Shown here in pieces: positions 22,537 through 32,895 of a stretch of 64,000 nt of DNA (positions within the stretch are counted from its first letter, which is position 1; each line of letters starts with the position of its first letter). Made by a program: the position numbers and the translations under genes. Source of the DNA: Bryum argenteum (lineage: Eukaryota > Streptophyta > Bryopsida > Bryales > Bryaceae). The notes under the pieces are model-generated. The model saw only the letters and a list, made by a program, of their open reading frames with translations. It was not told the origin of the DNA and did no database searches. The stretch spans positions 32,342,101-32,406,100 of the forward strand of contig CM073321.1 of the NCBI GenBank assembly GCA_037043015.1. The letters run 5' to 3'.

Positions 22537-24229
22537 AGCTGAAACTATCTGCAACTAACAGATACAAAAGCTTCTCTCAGTTATCTGCAACGAAGTATTC
22601 TCACAGTCAATCGCCCTCCTAACGGCGCCTAATCGGACCCCGTCCTCACAACAACAGCATCTTCCACCTCTCGTACAACAATCGCTACAAGAATCGCCGT
22701 AATCCTCACACCAAGATTCTCCATCCTCTCTGGGAATCAGCTCCCTTCACAGGTCATCGGCGGTCATCAGAAAAGGGCAAGGCGGCCTCGAACCAGATCC
22801 GAGCTACACTCACTCTCCATTCCGAATCACATGGTGGCAAGTCTAATCGGCGCCCTTGCCGATTCCCCTTATCAAGCGGCAGGTGGAGCGCTGACATGCG
22901 CCAACCAGTCTCTGCCTGGTGCTGATAGATGGGATCTTTGTCGCCGTCCCGATGATCCCGATGATCCCCTTTCTGCCAGCCCGATGATCCCCTTTTTGCA
23001 TGTGCCCGCGCTCATCCCGAGGAACCTTTCTGTGGCAGTTCATTTTTAGCATCCGGAGGATGTGGCTGATGGTAAGCCTCTGATAGGGATGACTACGGAT
23101 GCGTAGGATACGAAAGACATTGACATTTAAGGAGTTCTAACTGGGGCGGCACATCACCTAGTAGCCACCAGTGAAAATCGAATTCCTTACATCTATTACT
23201 TTTTGCTAAATTCCATTACATTTCTGTAGTAAAGAATCATGCATGGTCTAATATAATATAATGATTAGTGAGCATTCTGGAAACACTAAGCAATTACGAT
23301 GTAAATTCAATGACGTTGTTATAAAAATTCAGAACCCGAATAAATATTCTCGCAGAGAAGGACAAACTATTCTAGTTCACTGCTAGCATTACATACCCCA
23401 ATTCAATGAAGATGGTGATTTCTCTATTGACTACCCCGTAAATTAAGGATATTGATGATCCAATGTGTCATGACTGATTAACGTGAAGTCCGGTAAATTA
23501 TAGATAAGGTACCTCTTATTTTATTTATAATATTTTCGGGAAATATTTATTATGACTTAAGCATCTGGATGGAGTATCATTCTGCGGTGTGCAAGAGCTG
23601 TAAGACCTTTCAGATATGTGGAATTTCATGAGCATCAAAAACCGCAAGTCTAAACGATTCCTATGACTGTGAAGACCATTACGCACTTGCTTAAATATTA
23701 GTCTTTTAACGACCAAGCTCCTTAATCCCTGTCAAATATTTGGAGAATTCTAGGTTTCAATTTCCATGCACAAAGAACTTATTGACTACCTCAATCACTT
23801 TCATTGCCGTCAGAAAACAAGAATTCCCAATTGATTGGTATGGATCAACACCTACAAGGACATCCGTACTATCATTGTTTTTTGCAAGGCTTGGTTTTCT
23901 GGAGTGTGTCCAAAGAACATGAGTACAAATCATTCCGTATTCAAAGGATAAGAGCATTCGAGAGAGAAAGGAATTTTTGTCAGTTAAAATCAAGTACAGA
24001 AGAACATGCTAGTCATTGTTTAATAAGAATTTTGTGACAATAATCTTAACTTATAGGCGACTACCTCACATAAATTTTGACATTTCTAACGCTACATCCG
24101 ATGTTTGTTTAAATACAAGTATAAAAAAAGGCTTCATTGTGTCTACATACTAGTGACACATTAAATACCAGCATCTACTTCGTTCACGTCCTCACTGTCA
24201 GCCCATGGAAACTCATTATTATCTATCAA
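22537..24229. other. Leader-like region, then AT-rich spacer
   Basis: 22560-22830 is CT-rich leader-like sequence for the minus-strand exon. 22830-23050 is GC-rich, with a repeated GATGATCCC word. From 23050 to 24229 the sequence is AT-rich with no supported gene or repeat. Confidence 0.4.
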
Positions 24230-24954
24230 CTAGCATTGAATGAAGCCATTAGGGTGTTCATATATCATAAACTCAGGTCGACATCCTGGATCAACCTCCT
24301 GTCCAAGGTTTGGGATTTGTACCATAGATCGGTTCGGGTCTAATTCCACTTCGTCTTTTTCTTGATCGCCATTCATTGCATTCCGTTCTTCCACTTGACA
24401 ATCTTGGGTTGCTCCATGTGCTTCTGCTTCAAATTGCTGAGGATGAACACCAAAGATGTCATCAACGAATGTCTCCATATCATCCCACTGAACAAACCCA
24501 TCAAAACATTTAAGACAATATATCACATCAAGTATAACACATAATGCAAACCCACACTCCCATTTAAACTTACTACTTTTTCGAACTCTTTATCCGCGCT
24601 CTCACGTTCAAATTCTTGACTGCTCAGCGATTGCTTACTAGACTCTAGCTCCTCCACTCCTTCGTTCCAATCAATCCTTTCTCCTTCGTCTTCACAGCCT
24701 GTATTGTCATTAATGGCGTCCAAGTTCAACATTCGCATCTTCACATTCTTTCTAGACCTCCCTGGGAGGAACTCATCAATCGTTTCATCTGTATCTTGCA
24801 TTGGATCGTCATCAGACACATCCGGCGCATCTCTCTTCCGCATCGCACTCCGTCGCAAAGCTTTCGATCCAGAAAACTTTATGCCACCTCTTCTCTTCTT
24901 CTTTCCGCGTCCCCCATCCTTCCCTCTCTCTACATGACTACTGTCACCCTCCAT
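24230..24954 (-). CDS. Small basic/acidic protein, divergent partner of the MULE transposase gene
   Basis: Exon 1 (24954-24574, 127 codons) ends at AAAGTA/GTAAGT. Exon 2 starts at 24487 after TTTGTTCAG and ends at 24230, both joins in phase 0, for 213 residues. The N-terminus is strongly basic (RGKKKRRGGIKF, KALRRSAMRKR), nuclear-type, and is followed by acidic stretches (DVSDDDPMQDTDETIDE) and a Glu/Ser-rich helix. The second exon contains WDDMETFVDDIFG and ends HPNGFIQC. No family recognised. It is intact and transcribed away from the transposase gene across about 650 bp. Some MULEs carry a second gene besides the transposase (mudrB, VANDAL vanC), so an accessory role is plausible but unproven. 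Confidence 0.55.
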
Positions 24955-25603
24955 TGCGAACAATTACCAACTCCTGCCTCTTAAGAGACGATATTCCGGA
25001 AAGCGTGACTCTGAGAGTACAACTACATCATACTTCTCAGACTCAAGATACTAATGATTGCAGAAACAAAGAGGATGATCTCTTCTAACCCGTTGACTTT
25101 ATACTCTTTGAATGCGCCGTTCATCCAACCCTAACTACTCCAAACGCGTTTCCCAATAACACTCATAGCCACTTCACCACTCCAATACAGTAAAAAATCT
25201 TTTCCTTTGATTCCGTGTCTGACACTACATACTAATCTATTTTCAAGTAGCCTTTCTGGCCCTCTTATTCTCTGACAGAGGCGGCCGCCGTCACAAATTC
25301 AAACCTTAATTCCTCAATTAGTTTACCCATCTTTATACTTGTGCTTAATTAAGGCATGTGTTCAATATTTAAACAACGTGGTTACATGATACGTTTTACA
25401 TACGTATACATCGAGGACTTCGTGAGTCCAATTTTAGCCCTACAGTCGAACTGTTCGAATATCTTCCACTAGATGAACTTGCAACTCTTTTTTACATTTA
25501 CTATTTACAATAGTACATTATTTCAGGACATAAACATCGCCGCAGGAACTCATTATCTCTTTTGTACCACTTGTATGTCCATTCTCTTGTACTAGCTTCT
25601 ATC
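24955..25603. promoter_or_regulatory. Intergenic region between the divergent accessory gene and the MULE transposase gene
   Basis: About 650 bp with a GCGGCCGC site at about 25281 and AT-rich flanks. No palindrome array of the kind found between the other divergent pair is seen, and I see no clear TATA box. Confidence 0.35.
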
Positions 25604-25819
25604 ATGGCTTCCTCCTCTCAGCAACCTTGCCCAGATTTGCTCGAGAATAAGTCACTTGCCTCTGATGTCCCTGTCTGTCTTCCTCCTCGCCCTGAAGGTG
25701 TGGCTGAAGTCATGGCTTCCACCACTGAGCCTCCTTCTGCGAATTTGATTGAGATTAAGTGAGTCGCCTCTGTTGTTCCTATATGTCTTCCTCCTGGCCC
25801 TGATGGTGTGGCTGAAGTC
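25604..25819 (+). repeat. Two 108-bp direct repeats at the start of the MULE gene
   Basis: ATGGCTTCC begins each of two 36-codon units (25604-25711 and 25712-25819), both ending GTGTGGCTGAAGTC. They encode diverged copies of a Pro-rich segment (VCLPPRPEGVAEV, ICLPPGPDGVAEV). Confidence 0.85.
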
Positions 25820-28800
25820 ACCTCTTCTTGGCTTGCAATCCGCTTTGGCTATGACGTCTCTACATTGTGGTTAGAAACCGACGTTCTTGATCCGCATACT
25901 CATCATGTCCTGTACTCCACGGTTGTGGAACCGGTCGTCTTAGATAATAACGCTACCATGTGGAAGCTGAAGTCAGGAAAGTATCACCTATACGGTTTGA
26001 CAAAGTCAGTTATGAACGCGTCCACTCAACTTCTGACACCTCGTAGCTCCTCCACGATCTCTAACGTTGGTCCCCCTCTTTGCTCGTGTCAAGATCGAAC
26101 GAGGCAGACGTGTTAGTATCGATATATCAGATTCATCTGATGACGAACGAAATCCATCCGTACCACCCCGTCGTTCTTTTGCTAAGCTTCCATCCATCTC
26201 CTCCATTTCTCAGAACTCTTTTCTATCAACGCCCTCTTCCTTAGCCGCTCCCTCACCATCTTCTCAAACAGGAAAACCCAAAAACATTCTCCCATGTCTA
26301 CGCAAACTTGGTAGCATGCCCGGTAGCAAGAATATTCTCAAGAAATTAGATTTCAATTCCATCCCTACTCACACAGTATCCTTTCTACATCCATCTTTCA
26401 ATGGAGATGCCCTATATGTCCTCCCCCCGACACTTCCTTCTGCTGTACTCAAGAATGCAAGATCAATGGAAGGGATGGACAAACGTTATGACGGACATGT
26501 CTGGACTAGGACGATGACAACTAACATCAGCAACACCCTGGGCTTGTCATTTCGGTATTCAAATTGCGTAGGTCATCTCCAATGCCACAATGACAAGTGT
26601 CCTTTCTTGGAACGCCCGGATCGTGCAACGGGAGTCAATGAGGTGGAGTTTGAAGGTATCACCAAAGAACCTTTCTCAGTAAGTGAACCGCCTCCCTCAT
26701 CGTCCACCCTAGTCTGTAAGATTTGCAGAGAACCTCCAGTCTGCGTTGCTTTGTGTCATGCCAAAATCTTCTACGTCTTTGGAGATGAAAATCAAGAGCG
26801 TGCTTGTGTGCATATCGGTACACACAAGCACCCTGTCAAAGTTGGAGACTATAGATGCGCACGTCATATGATAGATGAGTTAATCGAACAGCATGTTGAC
26901 CGCAACCCCCAAGCAACAATTTCGAAAATTGTCTTGGAGAATAGCAAGGACGTAGTAGGTAACATTCTTCTACGCGACGAAGATGACCCCAAATTTGGAC
27001 ACCTAACTCTTGAAGAACTTGAGCCAATCTTTGATCGATGTAAACTCTTGAACTCTCCAAGCTTGCGGAATCGTATCTACTCTTTCAAGTACATGCGCAG
27101 ATTTGACATCCTTGATGGCATCACAAAGCTTAGAGGACTCAACAACTGGGCGTATGTGCAACGCAATATGTTCCCGGGCGAAGGAGACGATTCTGATAAA
27201 GTCTTCAATTTTAAGATGTCAGAAGTTGGACCCGGTAGTGGTGTCGACCTTGTCCGCCGGATGCAGCCTATAGGCGACCTCTCCAATGCATGGATGATGT
27301 TTGACCATGTCAAACGCGTCAAGCCATGGACTACCATGGCGTGCCATGTGTACGACCCTAATTACCAGCGCATTCTAACCATTGCATGTTCAGATTTTCA
27401 ATCTGAAGATACTCAAGCTCAACTCGTCTTCTGGAGGAATCTCAACCACGTCATGGCTAGGCACGGAGTATCCAAGCCTAAGTTTCAAAGATTTATGGCT
27501 GACAGTCCTCAAGCCAACTGGAACGCAGTGCCCATTGTTTACGGCTCTGGAGATCCTTCAATTCCGATGGAAGACCAAGAACGTACTTGTTACTTTCATT
27601 GGACGCAATCATTAGAAACTCATACCAAGAAGTACATCGTCCACGAATTGCAAGATCAACATAGGGTCCTTTGTAAGCAATACAAGGATGCTCGTTCATC
27701 CGATGAAGCTGAGACCCGGTATTTGGCAATCAGAGCGTGGTGGTCATCCTCAAACGCCACCTCCGAGAATGGCCTCTACCACCTAGGCCTATGGCTTTTG
27801 TATTGGCATCACCGCTATAGACAGTGGGGTGGATTCATGGAACTGGTAAGTAAATACTTACTACGGTAATTTTCAAGTTATAGTCATTTCGATTTTACAA
27901 TTAAGTCGGGATAAACGTAAATTATTCTCTCTTTCCCCAAAAAAAAAATAAAATAAAAAAAATCTATTTTTAGGAGGCAGTTTCGTCAACGAAATTACGT
28001 CTTCCTGCACTTTGAGCTTGACATCAATACTTATGTTCCTGGCAGGAACAAAAATTATCTACAGAAGAGCTAGCAGAGATGCCATCCTGCAACCTTGCAG
28101 AATCCATTCATAACAAATGGTTGCAAGCTTCGGGAAATAAGGGTGGTGATCTCTATATGGCAGCTGTTGATGATTATGTTCGTGCTTTCCTTCAAGTTGT
28201 AGGTTACTATCAATACACCAAAGGTGGAGCGGGTGGACATGGTCCGTCTAGGGAGGAACTCCGACTTCGCAGTGCACAACGTAAGGCTCATAGAACCGGC
28301 GATCCATCAGCTCTCAATAAGGCAGTAATAGAGTTCCCGGAGGCTGAAATATTTTGTACTCGCGATGCTCACTTGGAGGGTGCCGAGATTTTTGGTTCGA
28401 AGAAACGTAAGCGTGATGTTCCAATCGGAGCGGAAGAGGAAACCCATAGGCCTGACACTGTGAATTTCTCGCGTCCCCGAATCGGCAGAAGGGTTACCCG
28501 AGGTTGTGGTGAGAGTCTGACAACTATTCACGAGGACGACGAAGATGAAGCACGCCCAATCGAATCTTCCACATCCGCTGGTGCCTCTATTAATCGGGTG
28601 ACAGCTGTACAAGAGACAGAAGTGAACAAAAACTTATGGCATATTGCTCGATTGAAGGAGTCCTCAGCCAAGTCCTGTTGGGCACAGCATGCAGTGACCA
28701 AGAAGAAATGCGAGTCTCGTATAGTGCAAAACGGGAAGTCCACACCTGCACCAACTTATACCGGAATATGGATGCCTCCTAAAAATGGTCACCGCAAGAA

Positions 28801-29494
28801 AGTGGAGAAGTTTTATTTCTGCCCCGACGATATTGAGAGGTGTGTGAAGGGCACTCGTCGGAAGTGGGTGGAGCCGTTCTCTCGAACTGAAGATCAACCC
28901 CCAATCCCAACAACTTGGCCCGTAAAGATAGGGACAAATCTGACACGGTCGGAGATGGAGGCGTTAGAGAATGTTGGTTTCCGGCTCTCTCAGAAGGAGA
29001 GACTTCCACTCAACCGCACTTTCAACACTGCATCTGCGCCACGGGACCTGTCACATATTCCAGTGCCGGAGAATGCAGATGTCTTCCCAAAATCAAGGAA
29101 GTCTAGGAACCTCCGTCGCATCTGCAACGTAACTTCGAAGCACACATGGAATATTGATTCCGCCCGTGCGATGCAGGCGAAGATACTAAAGGTCACTATG
29201 GTCCCATCGCGAGGAATTGGATGCATTATTTCCATGGAGTCAGATTCGCAAGCGATTTATCAACTATCAATAGGTGCATTACCAGATTGCACTTGTCCGG
29301 TGTTTAAAAGCACAATTGCAAAACTAGGGCGGAGAGGAGAACCGTATAGACCTTGCAAGCACCTATACTATGTCTTTGTGTTGGTATGCAAGTTTGAACC
29401 AGATGTAGACCTCTTCATCCATGCGCCTACCCTAAGTTTCAACGAGGTGAAAATGATCATGGAGAGAGGCATCCTTGAGCTCGCCATAGTTTAG
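25604..29494 (+). CDS. MULE-type transposase with DDE core and SWIM zinc finger
   Basis: The main frame (open through 26067-27845) continues through a 200-bp phase-0 intron (27846-28045; CTG/GTAAGT and GGCAG/GAACAA) to 29494. Order of parts: Ser-rich N-terminus; a Cys/His zinc-binding region (HLQCHNDKC, CKICREPPVC, HIGTHKHP), as in MuDR-like N-terminal fingers; a DDE-type core with VYDPNYQRILTIACSD, FMADSPQANWNAV and CYFHWTQSLETHTKKY (the C-x2-H motif of MULEs); and a C-terminal SWIM finger CTCPVF...PCKH. This marks a cut-and-paste DNA transposase of the MULE group. The 5' part (25604-26100) is in another frame and has one in-frame TGA within a GTGAGT that could be a splice donor, so either an extra intron or a frame break lies near 25.76-26.06 kb. 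The remaining roughly 1,070 codons are open, so the copy may be young. Confidence 0.75.
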
Positions 29495-29864
29495 ATGTGA
29501 TAGTTTTCCACACTATATTCCATATTCGCCCTAAACCCTAGACTGTGTAGTTAACACGTTGTGTGACTATATTTTGCAATATAGCTTAAAAAAAAATATA
29601 TTAGTATCTATGTCCACAAAATTGTTTAAGTAATGTCACACCATAAGTGTCTCCATGTCTTTTGAATGTTATTGAAGTTTGCCAAATTTCAGAATTTTTT
29701 CCCTCATTTCCACGGGTTCAGGTTCCAAATCCACGGTAATAAGTCAGGAATATTCGAATATTCTCTAGAATATTATGTATAAATTTAGAATTTTATATTT
29801 TTAGTAAAATTTTCCAAAGAAATGTTCTCACCACTGCTCGAGTTCCCCACAAACTCCGTCTATA
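29495..29864. other. 3' flank of the MULE gene
   Basis: AT-rich, with several TATTCGAATATTC / GAATATTATG words near 29750-29790. No gene, and no terminal inverted repeat that I could pair with the other side. Confidence 0.4.
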
Positions 29865-32500
29865 GTTTGACTAACCACAAGATTGTAGCGCCGCTCCGAT
29901 AAGCTCTTCTTGAGCTAGGCTATAGTATGATGCTGCGCGCGGTTATGCTCCTGTGTGGTGGCAATGTCTTGCTTCATGCGCCGTTGATTGACCTGGAGCC
30001 GGCCAATGGCCTCAACTGTGGTCTTCTTTTCTTGTTGCGCATCTCCCACCTCCTTCCTTAACTGGTCTATAATCGCCTGATTGTTACTTTTCTCCCTTGC
30101 CAGCTCTCGTTCCCACTGTTTCACCTGCGCTTGCAAAATACTAATTACCTGTTGTTGCTCCTCGTATAACTACGCAGTTTGGGTGCGGGCATTGAGCAAC
30201 ATCTCCTGTTGGCGCGTGTGAGCGATTGTGGACGCTTGTGACATCGCCGAACCCCGGTCTATAGTCCTTTATAATTGGGCTATAGTCTCGGCCTGCTGGT
30301 TGGTGTGATTTAACAGGTCCCTGACCCGCTCTACCATGTCACTCACCTTGGACAATTCGCATGCAAGGCAATCCTCCAGCTGCTCTCGCTATTTCACTGT
30401 TAGCCCGGCCTCCTCTTGCTGCGGTTTTTTCTTCTTTGGCTGCTGTCTCGGTTGTGGATTGATTGCAGACTGTTGCCCTGAAGCTGCCCTCATGCATTTT
30501 GAAGTTGGCCTCTCACAACAGCTGTTTGCTACGTTGACCGGCAAAGTTGAGGCGCCTTCTTGCAACGCCATTGTACACAATAGAGTGAGGTACACCTGAA
30601 ATTTGTGATTCTCAAGCAGTTCTCCCTGTTTCTTCTGGATTTTTTTTATCACTTCTTCTTCTATCACACAGGCCCAATTCAGTTGAATGCCGTTCCAGGC
30701 TGCCAATGCCATCCTTCTCAAATCTGAGCTAAGGGAGAGGGGTGTATCTTCAAAAGCAAATTTCAGGTTTATGAAGTTAAGCCATTCCTTCCATGGCTCC
30801 AGAGCTTCATCGATATGCCAACCAGTTGCTTCATAAGAGGTAAAATCTCTTGTGAAAATTCTTTTGGCTTTGCTTTCAGTGATGTGCTTGGCTGCATTCA
30901 ATGGCAATCCATTCGTTGGTCCAGGAATGTGCGAAGCCTTGCAGATGGTTTGCGCTGTGATGTGGATATGCCGATTTCCGATCCGGCCCACCAACGTTGC
31001 TAGATTCACAATCGAGGCAATGAAAGGCAGCATATAGCTCTCGTTTGGCCATGGTCTAGAGTTGTGTTCCTTGATGAACGATCATATTCCTGCTTGCTTG
31101 AGCTTCTCAACATTTCCTCGCCATAGTATGGTCTATTTAATCTCCTTCTTCATCACTGTTTTCTCGCCTTTGTCTGTTGTAGGTGCAGCAGGCCGTGATT
31201 TTGGTTTGGCTATCACCAGTATCGGTTCTGCTCACCTCTGGTTGGTTGGAGGTTGAGAAGTGCGGGCCGCTCCCGCTTTCGCTACTAGTTCATCTTCCTT
31301 CCTTGCACGCCCCATCTCGACCTGTTTATAGTCCGTTGTCAGCTTCAATGATAGACTATAGTCAATGATGGTAAGCAACTCTTGCTGGGCTATTGTCTCT
31401 GATTAACCAAGGTCATTCACCGAGACTACAGTCATTTAACATCTTTGGTTCAACCATTGCATCTGTCTAGAGTCTTACAGGGTGCCAATTCATCACAAGG
31501 TTTGTTTCAATCTTTCCACATTTAACTTGCTCATGTTGCTCCGGACAATAGTCATATTATTATGTTTCAACGTTTGTTCCTTGCATTCCTGCTCAATTGT
31601 CTATAGTCATCTGCATCTACTATTGTCACTTGATTTTCCATGTTTTGGCTACAGAAGAGCAATCGTTTCACTCACAGTGTGGCTAGTGCGTCTGATGCAG
31701 CGTCTTCCCTTTAATACCCTTCCTTCAGCCGCCTCGCACCTTGTTGTGCGTTTTGAGCCCCTGGCTCGGACTATAGTCTGATGTTAAAATTGGCAGTAAG
31801 TCTATAGTCTATGTGCCTCTTACTTGCAGGCCATCGACTATGTATCCCAAGACTATAGTCTGATTGAGGTCTGCTCATTTGTTCTTTTTCATCTGAGACT
31901 ATAGTCTTTAACTAGCAAGCATCTCTACGCAGGTTCTTTTTACAATTCGTTCGTGCAAGAGAAGGGAAAAGAACGGTCGTCAACCATACTTACAGGCTTG
32001 CGGTTGACTCTCCCTGTCGAGTCTCCTCCTGGCACTTCGGTGTCTCGTTCTGCTCCACCGTCAGAATATAGTCCTCTCCGTAGTGACCTCCGATTCTCAC
32101 TCACGACTATAGTCTTATTGTTCTCCATGTTTGCTCACTCGCCTCCTTTTCACGCCTTTGTTGCCCTTCTTCTAAGCACCAACTATAGACTTAGCGGCTC
32201 TGTCTTCTGCCGAAATTGACTATGGTCTCCCTCGATGCCTTCTCTGCGCATACGTTTGCACGACTATAGTCTCCTCAGCGTGGAAGAATGCAGAAAGAAG
32301 AGAGAGATCAAGAGGAGAGTCGGAGTGACATAGCTTGGTTGTAACTGCTTTTTGTAACCACCTTTTCAAAATGCCGTCATTCCTGCCTAATCACTAGTCC
32401 ATTCACTAATCTTGTCACTTTCGACTATAGTAAGTTTATCCATCGCATGGCGGCTCATGATGACCATGCCGTCTTTTATCACTATAATAAGACTATATAG
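29865..32500. repeat. GACTATAGTC palindrome cluster II
   Basis: More than twenty copies or near copies of GACTATAGTC, for example near 29869, 30255, 30280, 31321, 31354, 31599, 31769, 31800, 31850, 31896, 32103, 32262 and 32423. Two are perfect twelve-base palindromes (AGACTATAGTCT at 31850-31861 and 31896-31907). Density is highest between 31.3 and 32.3 kb. Spacing is irregular and the intervening sequence does not repeat, so the motif has been spread or kept site by site. Confidence 0.85.
29915..31033 (-). pseudogene. Unrecognised coiled-coil protein gene, broken, overlain by GACTATAGTC motifs
   Basis: The upstream part (31033-30389, 214 codons) reads VGRIGNRHIHITAQTICKAS, then WHIDEALEPWKEWLNF, then a Gln/Lys/Pro-rich tail. 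The same frame continues downstream, after a few breaks, as a long heptad region (QAQVKQWERELAREK, QQEKKTTVEAIGRLQV) to 29915. I do not recognise the family; it has the general look of plant transposon proteins of unknown function. Two copies of the palindrome (near 30255 and 30280) lie inside the reading frame itself and not only beside it. Confidence 0.4.
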
Positions 32501-32895
32501 CCTTTTCCAAGACAGCCTACTTGCTTGTTTCAGTCCTGTTCTAGTGTACTATTTTCCACTGTACTTCATTGCAATTTTTAATCTTTAAAATTAAACCTCC
32601 TCCATCTATTTTTATTTTTTATTTATTATTATTCAATCCCATTGTCTTTGATTGTTTCTCAGTTTTTTATATTTCACAAGATTTGCTTTGGTGGAATTTC
32701 TTCATATTCATATTCCATTTGAATGTCGATAGTCTTGATAACCGGAATATCTTTCTCCTACTTTAGTTCAAGTAGATAAAGGTTTGGATACAAGGAATCA
32801 TTTTTTTTAAATTATATTTTGTTATCTTATCTTATGTAATTGTTTACTTTTTTTTTATTTTAAAGTTTTAATTTTATTTTATTTTAAAATTTGCA
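32501..32895. other. AT-rich sequence next to the Gypsy fossil
   Basis: Very T-rich on the plus strand, especially after 32780. It may include remains of the left-hand LTR of the Gypsy fossil, but I cannot pair it with a second LTR. Confidence 0.35.

Noticed and set aside
24704-25088. Plus-strand frames opposite the small MULE partner gene
   Set aside because: The minus-strand frame has proper splice borders and charged coding composition; the plus frames are its shadow.
27076-29235. Minus-strand frames across the MULE gene
   Set aside because: All overlap the well-supported transposase in other frames.
10781-32500. CRISPR-like arrays
   Set aside because: Repeats are 10-20 base palindromes with irregular spacing and the setting is a plant nuclear genome; no cas gene is present.
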